From an uncultured Nostoc sp. (lineage in GTDB: Bacteria; Cyanobacteriota; Cyanobacteriia; Cyanobacteriales; Nostocaceae): a stretch of 41,464 nt of DNA. Below, in pieces: positions 17,517-25,472 of this stretch (position 1 is the stretch's first letter; each line of letters begins with the position of its first letter). The translations under genes and the position numbers were made by a program. The stretch covers positions 1 to 41,464 of the forward strand of contig NZ_CALMFY010000045.1 of assembly GCF_937863485.1 (NCBI RefSeq), given 5' to 3'. The notes under the pieces are model-generated. The model saw only the letters and a list, made by a program, of their open reading frames with translations, had not been told where the DNA came from and searched no databases.

Positions 17517-18304
17517 ATGGCTCGAAAAGCTTATCCTACAGACGTTTCTGATATCGAACGGGATTTGATAAAATCAATGATTCCAGCAGAACGTCAGCCT
17601 TCATCGCGGAAAAAAGCGTGAAGTAGATATGCGGGAGGTAGTAAATGCAATCTTTTACATATTGCGTGCAGGTTGCTCGTGGGGAATGATGCCTCACGAT
17701 TTACCTGCATGGCAAACAGTATATTCATATTTCTGATGCTGGGAGCGTAAAGGAGTATGGCAGAAAATTCACACAGTATTGCGATCGCTTCTAGCGGGCG
17801 GTTACGCCATCGCAATTGCGGCAGATGGAAGGAAGAGATATAGAGCCATTGGCAGGAATTATCGACTTACAAACAGTTAAAACTACTGACAAAGGAGGGG
17901 TGAAGGGCCATGATGCCGGAAAAAAGATTAATGGTCGCAAACGCCATATCCTTGTTGATACGATGGGTTTAATTTTGATGGTTGTCGTACATACAGCTTC
18001 GATTCAAGATTGTGACGGCGCAAAGCTTGTATTCGACAAAATTGACCACTTATTCCCTAAACTACATTTGGTTTGGGCGGATGCCGGATATGCTGGCTCA
18101 TGAGTCGATTGGGTTAGATATTTCATTGGTTGTGGACTCTCCATTATCAAACGTTGCGATGCCTACGGCGGGCGAAGCCATCGTACAGACGAATTTAAAG
18201 TATTACCTCGTCGTTGGGTAGTAGAGCGTACACTGGCGTAGCTGGGTCGCTCTCGCCGTCTCAGTAAGGGTCAGGATACTACCTCTGAACGCAACTTAGT
18301 ATAA
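17517..18304 (+). pseudogene. IS5-family transposase, decayed
   Basis: Starting from ATG 17517 (MARKAYPTDVSDIERDLI), protein-like sequence of an IS5-family DDE transposase continues through several frames: REVVNAIFYILRAGCSW, IAADGRKRYRAIGR, then DLQTVKTTDKGGVKGHDAGK (first catalytic Asp), NGRKRHILVDTMGLIL, LVWADAGYAG (second Asp), and RRWVVERTLAWLGRSRRLS (Glu; its TGG codon is now TAG). Frameshifts occur near 17615 and 18100, with stops near 17735 and 18240. Short dispersed-repeat sequence (GCCTACGGCGGGCGAAGCCA near 18160) lies inside. The gene cannot make transposase. Confidence 0.8.
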
Positions 18305-18404
18305 AACAAAAAAGTATGTTTACCTTTAGGCAAAATACAGTTTGGAGGACAAACAAGACTCAACAAAAAGGAATGTATTTAAAGAAAAGTTACAAGGCTG
18401 TTAA

Positions 18405-18473
18405 TTAGCCTTAAAATGTTACCCAGAGAAACTGCAAGTCTGGTTTGGGGACGAGAGTGGTTTTAGTTTTCAG
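18405..18473 (+). mobile_element. Possible IS630-family transposase scrap
   Basis: A short frame reads YPEKLQVWFGDESGFSF, which resembles the first catalytic-aspartate region of IS630/Tc1-like transposases (VWF.DE..F). Only about 23 codons remain, so the call is tentative. Confidence 0.35.
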
Positions 18474-18530
18474 GTAATTGTGCAATTGTTTTATCTTTAC
18501 CACTTTACAGTGTCAAGGAAAGTCGTGCTT

Positions 18531-19073
18531 TTAGTCTACGTAATCTGTTAGTATTGGCTCTTCGATAGTGTTATTTGAACCTATTGGGCGGCTACCATCT
18601 ATCTCTAGAGTATCTGAAGATAGAAATTTACTTTTAGCGATCGGACGTTGACCGTCTATGTTTTGAACAGCTTCAATCTCTAAATCGCTAGGGTCAATTG
18701 GACGCTTCCCGTCTACAGCTAACATCTCATGTTCTTGAAAAGCACTCTTACCAATCGGGCGCTGACCATCTATATTAATTGTCTTATCATAATCGTTTTC
18801 ATTCTTCCCAATTGGGCGCTGACCATCTATATTAATTGTTTCTTTAATTTCAATATTACTTGGTTCGACTGGACGCTGACCATCTATATTAATCGTTTCT
18901 TTAATTTCAATATTACTTGGTTCGACTGGACGCTGACCATCTATATTAATCGTTTTATTTTTCTGTATCAGTTCGTTAGATGATGAATCCATATCAGTTT
19001 CAGTATCTATTTTCTGCTGACTCAATTTATTACTACTATCAACTTCTTTGTTTGTGTTATTCATGTTTGCCAT
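18531..19073 (-). CDS. Tandem-repeat protein with seven 19-residue DGxRP repeats, function unknown
   Basis: A 180-residue hydrophilic acidic protein with no cysteine, signal peptide or membrane segment. After a disordered-looking leader of about 40 residues rich in S, N, D and K, seven repeats follow at an exact spacing of 19: the DG pair falls at 45, 64, 83, 102, 121, 140 and 159. The consensus is x-T-[IL]-x-[IV]-D-G-[QKS]-R-P-[IV] followed by eight variable residues; DGxRP is invariant. The last repeat runs into EEPILTDYVD. Repeats 1 and 2 are nearly identical in DNA. It lies downstream of the GHMP kinase gene on the same strand, 345 bp away, so cotranscription is uncertain. I do not recognise a characterised family. 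A multi-core peptide precursor or a binding-repeat protein are possibilities without direct evidence. ATG 19064 is an alternative start. Confidence 0.75.
   Translation of the reverse strand: MANMNNTNKEVDSSNKLSQQKIDTETDMDSSSNELIQKNKTINIDGQRPVEPSNIEIKETINIDGQRPVEPSNIEIKETINIDGQRPIGKNENDYDKTINIDGQRPIGKSAFQEHEMLAVDGKRPIDPSDLEIEAVQNIDGQRPIAKSKFLSSDTLEIDGSRPIGSNNTIEEPILTDYVD
18839..18952 (-). repeat. Perfect 57-bp tandem duplication
   Basis: 18839-18895 and 18896-18952 are identical, base for base (each begins TTTCTTTAATTTCAATATTA on the plus strand). Each unit encodes one 19-residue protein repeat. The other repeats are diverged, so this duplication is recent. Confidence 0.9.
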
Positions 19074-19418
19074 TGTGATTTTAAGAATTTTGCTCTAGTA
19101 CTAACATGACCTTAAAAATTGTTAATTTTTAAGTAAAAGTACTACAATTAGGTAGCTAATAAAAAAAATATGCTCTCTCTAACAATCCCTTTATTCAAAT
19201 ACAATACTGAAGTAGGAACAAAAAATCCTCTATCATCGTAGAGAATACATCTATAACTTGAGAGAGATTTGTCATTTATTAGCGCTGAGAAATTTCTCAG
19301 AGAAACCTGTGTGTAGACTGGGTATTAAGGGGGTTAGTACCCACAGTTTCCGCAGTAGGTGCTTGGCTAATGAGAGCAAGTTAATTAAAATTGCGTATCA
19401 AAAACTTACAAACATCTT
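19074..19418. other. Intergenic stretch with a 16-bp perfect palindrome
   Basis: CTGAGAAATTTCTCAG at 19285-19300 is a perfect palindrome between the GHMP kinase stop and the repeat-protein start (minus strand). It could be an operator or a hairpin; no T-run follows. No gene seen. Confidence 0.45.
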
Positions 19419-20507
19419 CTAATGCTTTTTGTCCTCAGCTAAGTCAATCATCCGAGTTGGTAGTTTTGAAATAGTTAACTGTAACGCTTGCATTTGAGGA
19501 AAATCGTGCTTAATAATTTCGATAGTTTTTCTTTGACTCTCTTGATTTTTAACTATCAGTTGTGCAGTGCCATCACCCTGAGAACCCACACCTTTTCCTC
19601 CGAAGATATAAGGCTCAAGACGCTTGTGATGGAGAAGCATATGCAGCTTTTTTGCAGTTAATTGATCAGGACAAGCCGGAACTACGTAACGATCAAATTC
19701 CGCTTGGGCTTTTGTCATTAAAGCTCCAAGAACTTGGGCATCTCCTTTTTGTATTGCTTTAACTGCTGCTTGGGTAATTTCAGAGCTAATAGAACCAAAA
19801 TATTTTTGGACATTTTGCTGTATTGAATTAGTTGCGAAAGGATAGCACTGATTCAATCTTTGTAGTATTTTTTGTGTATTTTTACTGCCGCCAAGTTCGA
19901 CAATAACAAAAAACAAATCCTCACTAACTTTCAGTTCGAGCAGGTCGATTTCTTCACCATCAAATATCATCAATATTGGGCGATTTCCATAAGCACAAGC
20001 CTGATCCATACGACCGCAAAGACTAGGAGTGGTTCTTTCTCCCAGGTAGGCAAACTCCATTTCTTCACGAATTGTCATTTTCAAGTCATACAGACGATTA
20101 AAAGCCCTTGCAATCAGAACGCAAAAAGCAGCACTTGAAGATAATCCCTTTTGGATGGGTAAGTCGGTTAGATAATTATTAACCTCAAGTCCGCCGACAT
20201 CATAGTGAGTCAGAATTTGATATGTTGTACCAGCAGCATAACTAAAAAAACCGCCCTTTGCCGCTATGCATTTCAGGGTATTAGATTCCATAGGTAATCT
20301 CAAAGGTTCATAACCCCTACCATTATTGAGAGAAGTACGAATAATTAGCTCAGTAAGATTAGGCAAGACATTGGCATAAATTCCTTGATTAGTACCAACA
20401 ATTAAGGTGTGGCCCTTTTCGATAAGAGGATTAACACTGCGATATTCTCCTGCCCAATCGCTGTGTTCTCCGAACAAACAAAGACGCCCTGAAACAAAAA
20501 TTCTCAT
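19419..20507 (-). CDS. GHMP-family sugar kinase (galactokinase-like)
   Basis: A 362-residue small-molecule kinase. Motif 1 is GRLCLFGEHSDWAG (7-20), close to the galactokinase GEHTDY signature; motif 2, the ATP loop, is LPIQKGLSSSAAF (116-128); GRMDQ supplies the probable catalytic Asp168; motif 3 is GGKGVGSQGDG (303-313). The set is complete, so the enzyme is likely active. GEHSDW suggests a sugar or sugar-like substrate, but galactose, fucose, heptose-phosphate and others cannot be separated by eye. No Leloir-pathway genes are adjacent. The next gene downstream on the same strand encodes the 19-residue repeat protein. The ATG at 20507 fits the start of the first beta strand. Confidence 0.85.
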   Translation of the reverse strand: MRIFVSGRLCLFGEHSDWAGEYRSVNPLIEKGHTLIVGTNQGIYANVLPNLTELIIRTSLNNGRGYEPLRLPMESNTLKCIAAKGGFFSYAAGTTYQILTHYDVGGLEVNNYLTDLPIQKGLSSSAAFCVLIARAFNRLYDLKMTIREEMEFAYLGERTTPSLCGRMDQACAYGNRPILMIFDGEEIDLLELKVSEDLFFVIVELGGSKNTQKILQRLNQCYPFATNSIQQNVQKYFGSISSEITQAAVKAIQKGDAQVLGALMTKAQAEFDRYVVPACPDQLTAKKLHMLLHHKRLEPYIFGGKGVGSQGDGTAQLIVKNQESQRKTIEIIKHDFPQMQALQLTISKLPTRMIDLAEDKKH

Positions 20508-21178
20508 TTGCAGTTATTAGTATCTGGACGTATACCACACAAGCGTTTAAAGTCTTCTAACTTCACGCTCTTTACCTGTTCGTAGGTCATAGATGCTACC
20601 CAACTCTAACCTACTTTTCCCACGTATTTAGGATTTTTGGAAGAAGTCTAATACTTTACAAAAATTCTAAGACACAGCACCAGAAGTATGTCCTAATGCC
20701 ATTCCTACCCTTACATTTTTGGCTAATCTATTAGTTTTATTTATGTTATATTTTTCAAAGGGTTTTCGAGAAATCGTATCAAAAAATACAGTCTTTTAAG
20801 TAATAATAAAATGGCATCTATCACAGAGCGATACCTTCGGTGAGCTTCGCTAACGTAAAACTTTTCACTCTACTGAGTGTTGCTTATGACAAAAGTAAAG
20901 CTGAGGATCCTGTGAAGTACTTCGCTGCAAAAGAAAATCAAGATTTAGCCCACATTTTTCACAAGCGGTGCGTAGCTTGCCGCCGTAGGGATCGCTATTA
21001 CCCAAACCTTTATTGAGCTTAGATTTTGAGCGTTTTAGAGACTGTACGAATCACAACAGTATGTGAACGAGTATTTTATCTCAAGTCTAAGTGGTATAAA
21101 CGTTTTGGGCTAGTCGTTTAAATCTTTGTGAGAAATCCGGGTTAGGAGTGGTCAAAGCTAATGCTCCGCGCAAGCTCC
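20508..21178. other. Long intergenic stretch with dispersed repeats
   Basis: No gene is supportable. It contains short dispersed-repeat words near 20833-20850 and 20966-20993. After about 21090 composition becomes GC-richer, continuing into the oxidoreductase gene. Confidence 0.5.
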
Positions 21179-21247
21179 ACCCAATGACTAAACGCACCCG
21201 CTGCCGGAAGCACAGCGAGGAACGAGCAAAGCTATAGGCGGTTGGGT
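21179..21247 (-). repeat. attC-like inverted repeat after the oxidoreductase gene
   Basis: Read on the minus strand, ACCCAAC (a match to RYYYAAC) and ATTGGGT (one mismatch to GTTRRRY) enclose 55 bases, 69 bp in all, starting 32 bp after the oxidoreductase stop. Length and position fit an integron attC site, but the inner boxes are not convincing, and no integrase or neighbouring cassette is visible. Confidence 0.2.
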
Positions 21248-21279
21248 GAATTGCTGTAGCCGCGCCTGGTGTTTCAAAA

Positions 21280-22200
21280 TTATGTCCCAATTTGCAAAAC
21301 AATTTTGCCGCGTGTACGCCCACTTTCGGAAAGTTGGAATGCCTTTTTCACTTCTACGAGCGGCAAAACGGTTGCGACGTGCGCTTTCAATCTGCCTTCG
21401 TCAACCAATGCGCTGATGGCAGCTAATTGGTCCACGTTTGGCTTGCAGTGGACCCGCGCGGTCTTGACGCCAAATTCTTGCGCTTTTTCTTCGGACGGAA
21501 ACGCTACTGACGTTACCAGGAAGCCACCTTTTTTCAACGTTTTGAACGTTTTCTCAAACGTGTCGCCGCCGACCGCATCAAAGACGACATCAACGTCTTT
21601 AATGACTGCTTCAAAGTTTTGCTTTGTGTAATCAACGAATTCATCCGCGCCTAAATTTCTGACGAAATCTTCATTGCGCCCCGAAGCCGTACCGATGACG
21701 TATGCGCCTTTTGCTTTGGCAAGTTGAACAGCCAGCGAACCGACTCCGCCTGAGGCACCGGTTATCAAAATTCGTTGACCGCTGCTGAGGTGGGCTAAAT
21801 CAAAAAGCGCCTGCCATGCGGTCAACGCGCCAAGTGGAATCGCCGCCGTGTTCTCGAAATCAAGACTTCGGGGTTTAGCCGCAATATCCCCCATTTTGGC
21901 AATCGCGTATTCGGCGAAACCTCCAGAACGTATGATGCCGTAAACCGCATCACCTTCTTTGAAACCGCTGACATCATTGCCGATTCTTTCGATTGTTCCG
22001 GCAATCTCGCCGCCAAGCACGATGGGTAGTTTTAGACCGAGCCTTTCGCCCGAACCGTTGCGGATTTTCCAGTCAACCGGATTAACCCCTGCGACGTGAA
22101 CTTTCACCAAAACTTCGTCCGCCTTCGGCTCCGGGCGTTCGACATCCGCATAATTTAGAACGTCATCATTGCCGTACGCTTTGATTACTATTGCTTTCAT
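21280..22200 (-). CDS. NAD(P)H:quinone oxidoreductase-type zinc-free MDR alcohol dehydrogenase
   Basis: A 306-residue medium-chain reductase of the QOR group, predicted to reduce quinones or enones with NADPH in the cytoplasm. The N-terminal GroES-like half carries [16 protein letters not shown] and [13 protein letters not shown]; the Rossmann half carries [20 protein letters not shown] (near 143-162) and [11 protein letters not shown]. The zinc-ligand pattern of classical alcohol dehydrogenases is absent. The gene and its flanks (about 21090-22380) are GC-richer than neighbouring DNA and, unlike most genes here, lack the HIP1 octamer. Transfer from a non-cyanobacterial donor is likely. It stands alone between repeat-rich intergenic tracts. 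The ATG at 22200 gives the canonical MKAIVI start, with GAGCGAGGAAA just upstream on the coding strand. Confidence 0.9.
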   Translation of the reverse strand: MKAIVIKAYGNDDVLNYADVERPEPKADEVLVKVHVAGVNPVDWKIRNGSGERLGLKLPIVLGGEIAGTIERIGNDVSGFKEGDAVYGIIRSGGFAEYAIAKMGDIAAKPRSLDFENTAAIPLGALTAWQALFDLAHLSSGQRILITGASGGVGSLAVQLAKAKGAYVIGTASGRNEDFVRNLGADEFVDYTKQNFEAVIKDVDVVFDAVGGDTFEKTFKTLKKGGFLVTSVAFPSEEKAQEFGVKTARVHCKPNVDQLAAISALVDEGRLKAHVATVLPLVEVKKAFQLSESGRTRGKIVLQIGT

Positions 22201-22503
22201 TTTCCTCGCTCCTGTTTAATTCAATAGGTATGGCAGAATTGGCTCATCATTCATAACAATTTGCGGCAAGTCGCCAAGCCGCGCGCCGCAGTCCAACCCT
22301 CCAGCCGTCAGAGGTGAACTGGTAATTTCTCTCCTCTTGCCATGCCTCTCGTCTACCGAGCCGCCCAACTATTATTTAGACTGACTGTTTCCATCTAATT
22401 ATTCAGATCCGGGTATTAGACCGAAATTTGTCGTCCTAAGATCCCGATACAGCGATTTAGGCTGTACTTAAAGTTGATGATAATAACTCATTCTAGTATG
22501 TTT
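22201..22503. other. Intergenic stretch upstream of the oxidoreductase
   Basis: The first 180 bp keep the GC-rich composition of the gene and presumably carry its promoter. ATCCGGGTATTAG at about 22409 resembles ATCCGGGTTAG at about 21134 on the other side of the gene, a possible trace of the borders of a transferred segment. No gene seen. Confidence 0.4.
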
Positions 22504-23181
22504 AATCAATACCTTCGCCAAAACAAAAGTATGAAGAGAGAGGGCGCTCTGTAGTAGAGTTGTTGTCTTCCCAAACAGACAACTCAAAAACTATAATTCG
22601 CCCATGTCCGACATCCTATCACTCTTACAATGCCTAGTTGAACCAAATAATCTTGGCTATCTTAGCAATGAGTGGCCGAGTCACTATGCCCTTGAATATC
22701 ACGTTAGGCAGGCATTGGTGGTAGTTATCGGATAATGTTGAGGTTATTTCATACAGTCAGGACTTACGCACGGGTCATGGAAGAACGTAGACGCATTGGC
22801 GCAGCCTCTCGTAGAGAAGCGGCTTGCCGCAGGCTACCACTCCAGACATAGAGAAGCCAGTGCGCCCTTGCGGTTCCCCGACTTGTTCGCTCTTAGCGTT
22901 CCCGCAGGGTAGCAACTGGCGCGACACGGAGGAATGAGAGTTTGAGAGGTTTTTTGCGTAAGTCCTAACAGTAATACCTTGGGCTACGTTGTTTTGGCTA
23001 TTTTTCGCAAGTATTTGTTTCGTGCAAATGAGGTATATTTGCTTACAGGAGATGAAGTTGTAGTCAGTAAAACAGGTAAAAAAACTTATGGGTTGGATAG
23101 ATTTTTTCTAGTCTAGTAAATAAACCGATATCAGGACTATCTTTTTTTGTATTATCGTTAGTAAGTGTTCAAGAACGGCGG
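22504..23181 (+). pseudogene. IS4-like DDE transposase, N-terminal half, interrupted by a MITE and frameshifts
   Basis: The leader (from 22504) and ATG at 22604 (MSDILSLLQCL) begin a transposase I know from Nostoc-type genomes. Reading across frames gives AMSGRVTM, then a MITE at 22758-22967. With the MITE and one target copy removed, the text continues SYR-xMLRLFHTVIPWATLFW, then (after single-base losses in T-runs near 23006 and 23107) RKYLFRANEVYLL, TGDEVVVSKTGKKTYGLDRF, VNKPISGLSFFVLSLVSVQE. The gene is cut off at about 23181, before the C-terminal half. A copy of its upstream leader lies at 30362-30458. IS4 superfamily is my best placement. Confidence 0.75.
22758..22967 (+). mobile_element. 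MITE family A, copy 1 (210 bp), with 5-bp target duplication
   Basis: Ends are CAGGACTTACGCA and TGCGTAAGTCCTA (inverted, one terminal mismatch). The flanks are ACAGT at 22753-22757 and ACAGT at 22968-22972, a perfect 5-bp target duplication inside a transposase codon series. The interior carries dispersed-repeat words and no gene. It is the inverted relative of 34441-34625, but has an additional segment of about 25 bp (near 22885-22912). Confidence 0.9.
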
Positions 23182-23340
23182 TAGGATACTGGTGATTTCA
23201 ACTGGTATTGTTGTATTCATGGGAAGATACACACAATTGGCTCTCAGTCTCAGTGTATTGTACGAGTCACCAGTATTTACCAAGGCTGTATTTAAGAGTT
23301 TTAGCGATCGCCTAAATTTGTGATGACCCCTAGAGAAAAA

Positions 23341-23356
23341 TGGATAAAGTCCAGCT
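23341..23356 (+). repeat. Solitary terminal repeat of the second MITE family
   Basis: TGGATAAAGTCCAGCT matches the right end of the 17240-17419 element with one mismatch. It lies 7 bp past the stop of the next gene on the minus strand. The other end is not visible nearby. Confidence 0.55.
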
Positions 23357-23363
23357 AAGGAGG

Positions 23364-24302
23364 TTATCTCTTTCTATACTCCGACTCCAAAACACTCAAC
23401 AACTTCTCTTCCACAGCAGTAAGATAAGGTCGATTCACCTTCCCCAATGACTGCAACAGATTTTTGACTGTCTCCTCCAGCAAATCGGAATACACTCGAC
23501 TCAAGCGATCGCAAATCCGCTGCATCTGTTCGCATTCGGCAAGCAAGTATTCGTAAGACTTCAGATGCTTCAGCCCAACCGTCAGTTCTCCATCCCAGGC
23601 TTTCACCGTACAACTAAACTCGTTTACTGTGCTGATAATCCCCCAACACCCACCTTTACCCCTGAGTTCGGGGTTGTCCTTAGCAAGGATTTGGCAGACC
23701 TCACCAATTTGGTAGGTGTTAGGTACTTGAGTTCGTTCCATTATCCTTTGCACAACGTCTTTGACGATTCTACCAGTCGGCACTTTCCCGCCAGCAATTT
23801 CAACTGCTGTTTGCCACACTTCTTGCTGTTCCTGGGATTCAAGCTTTGTCATGGGTCTAACTTGACGTTCACTCGTGGGCAAAATTTGTGATTGTCTGGT
23901 TGTCAAATTCTCATCTGCCACATTTTGACAACCAATGGTTGTCAAATTTTCATAAACGTTGGCTGCGGCAATTAAATAGTTTGACTGTTGCCGACTATGA
24001 CCAAAGCGATCGCGGCAGTATTCCTCAAACGTTTTGTGAGTGGAGCAATATAATCTGCGGTCGCGCAGTTCCGTCAAAGCTTTACCTGCCTCAAAAAACG
24101 CTCTTTCTACCTTGCGTTCCAAGTGCAAGCGATCGCTTTGTTCTTCCTCTGTCAACTCTGGAACTTCAACAGCAGTAACGGTAATCGTTGCCGTAGCAGG
24201 GTTTTCTCGATCAAAGGTACCTTCTGCAGAATTAGCGGATGGTTTTGAGTTGTTGGCTGTAACAGAGGTGGCTTTTTTGCGTTTAGAAGGTGGTTTAGCC
24301 AT
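23364..24302 (-). CDS. Cyanobacterial plasmid-type protein of unknown function
   Basis: A 312-residue soluble protein. Residues 1-50 are a basic, low-complexity N terminus (KPPSKRKKATS). A helical region follows (about 55-120) with LERKVERAFFEAGKALTELR and KTFEEYCRDRFGHSRQQSNY, which has a helix-turn-helix/DNA-binding flavour. The C-terminal part (about 195-265) contains TYQIGEVCQILAKDNPELRG, CWGIISTVNEFSCTVKAWDG and ELTVGLKHLKSYEYLL, a small barrel-like domain. I know such proteins mainly from Nostocales plasmids, often near partition or replication genes; its function is not established. The neighbours (a broken gene at 24639 and a CyRepA1 replication remnant) support plasmid origin. A scrap of the same C-terminal domain lies at 29510-29613. 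The frame is intact. Confidence 0.75.
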   Translation of the reverse strand: MAKPPSKRKKATSVTANNSKPSANSAEGTFDRENPATATITVTAVEVPELTEEEQSDRLHLERKVERAFFEAGKALTELRDRRLYCSTHKTFEEYCRDRFGHSRQQSNYLIAAANVYENLTTIGCQNVADENLTTRQSQILPTSERQVRPMTKLESQEQQEVWQTAVEIAGGKVPTGRIVKDVVQRIMERTQVPNTYQIGEVCQILAKDNPELRGKGGCWGIISTVNEFSCTVKAWDGELTVGLKHLKSYEYLLAECEQMQRICDRLSRVYSDLLEETVKNLLQSLGKVNRPYLTAVEEKLLSVLESEYRKR

Positions 24303-24500
24303 TATCCCACCTCTTGAACAGTACCTGAAGAGTCAACTTTCAGGCTCTTGCCTTCAGTTGCCTCTACCCATAGCAGCTTCCAACCATACTTGTTTTCCAT
24401 ATTGCGGCACTTCTTTTTCCTCTGTTGCAACGTGCCGCGACTCTGATTTTTCTTGAGTACTTATACCATACTCCATTTGAAGAGAGCAATGTCAGTAGCT

Positions 24501-24570
24501 TAATAGATAACTAACTATCATATAACTATCTATTATATTATTTACTGATAGTATGTAATATAGTAATAAC
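24501..24570. promoter_or_regulatory. AT-rich tract with repeated ACTATC/GATAGT
   Basis: Between the divergent plasmid-derived genes lies a very AT-rich segment with ACTATC at about 24514 and 24525 and the inverse GATAGT at about 24546, plus TAGATA and TATTATATTA words. It could be an operator, a partition site or iteron-like; nothing distinguishes these. Confidence 0.35.
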
Positions 24571-24638
24571 AAAATACGACACCCCAAGCCTGGTAAGCAA
24601 AAGCGTCGTCTTTTGAACCCTTTACAGGAATCTATATC

Positions 24639-25207
24639 ATGACATATCCGAAATACACACAGCAAGCACTCTCTCGTTATACCTCCCCTGCCTCAAAAGA
24701 ATCGCCGCCGAACTCGGCGTAACACCTAAGGGGGACAAGAGAGCGGCTGACATTTGGGTAAACGCAATCATCGCTCACTAATCGACCCAAACTCACAAAG
24801 TCACAGACGAACAAGCCACAGCCGAAACCGAACTCGACCAGTTCATCGCAACCCAAGCCCAAGCCATAGCTTTTGAACCACTGACAACAGTAGAAATCAA
24901 CTTCTACCACTACGAGGTCTACTGTGGAAAAGAACTGATAGCCTACATTGCATACGACCACGATAATTTAGTCACCCAACCGTGGCTAGTGATGGTCAAC
25001 GGCAAAGAGAAATTTCGCGATACTACACTTGCCCGATGCCTACGCACAAGTTTCGCATTGTCATTGGTAATCAGTACCGAAATGGTATTGATTCTATCCG
25101 CCTGGCACGTAGACAACGAATCTTCGATGGAATTCAACCCTGCGATCGCTCGCATCAGTCAGCCTGGGGTCATGTCGCAAATTCCAAATCAAAGCCATCG
25201 GTGGTAG
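24639..25207 (+). pseudogene. Broken cyanobacterial plasmid-type gene, function unknown
   Basis: ATG 24639 begins MTYPKYTQQALSRYT. A one-base shift near 24685 moves the text to the frame LPCLKRIAAELGVTPKGDKR, AADIWVNAIIAH, then a TAA in place of a likely Gln codon (about 24779), followed by STQTHKVTDEQATAETELDQ, PLTTVEINFYHYEVYCG, KELIAYIAYDHDNLVTQPW and NGKEKFRDTTLARC. I recognise this as a hypothetical protein frequent on Nostocales plasmids and elsewhere in these genomes; its N-terminal part resembles a SAP/Rho-N-like helical unit (inference). After about 25050 the frame becomes less protein-like, so a further shift is likely. With at least two lesions the gene is dead. Confidence 0.7.
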
Positions 25208-25419
25208 ACCAACGGACTTTTAGCTGGAACACGGCAGCTTGCAAGTGAAGCACCCAGGCTGTCAGTCTACTCATCTGCACTAGGTTCCTAAAACCAACAA
25301 AGTGGTTAGCACACGTATTAATTTGACGTTTCGACCGCACACCGGAGGGGGGAAATAACGCTGTAACTGGCTTGGTCACGGCTTCATAGCCAGCACAAAC
25401 TCTCACAAAAAGTTGAACC

Positions 25420-25449
25420 AGCGGCATGTACAATGCCGCTCCATTTTTT
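25420..25449 (+). terminator. Rho-independent terminator 23 bp before the replication gene relic
   Basis: AGCGGCAT, loop GTACA, ATGCCGCT, then CCATTTTTT. The perfect 8-bp stem and T-run are textbook. It sits 23 bp upstream of the ATG at 25473, which makes it a candidate attenuator of replication-protein expression as in some plasmids (inference), or simply the end of the transcript from 24639. Confidence 0.8.
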
Positions 25450-25472
25450 GACGTCAAAATATCGGAGGAAAT

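Noticed and set aside
21087..21323. 78-codon minus-strand frame overlapping the oxidoreductase 3' end
   Set aside because: Covers the attC-like repeat and overlaps a real gene in another frame; no protein features.
24982..25248. 88-codon frame inside the broken plasmid gene
   Set aside because: Out-of-frame shadow of the 24639-25207 pseudogene, although a late frameshift could place a few residues in it.
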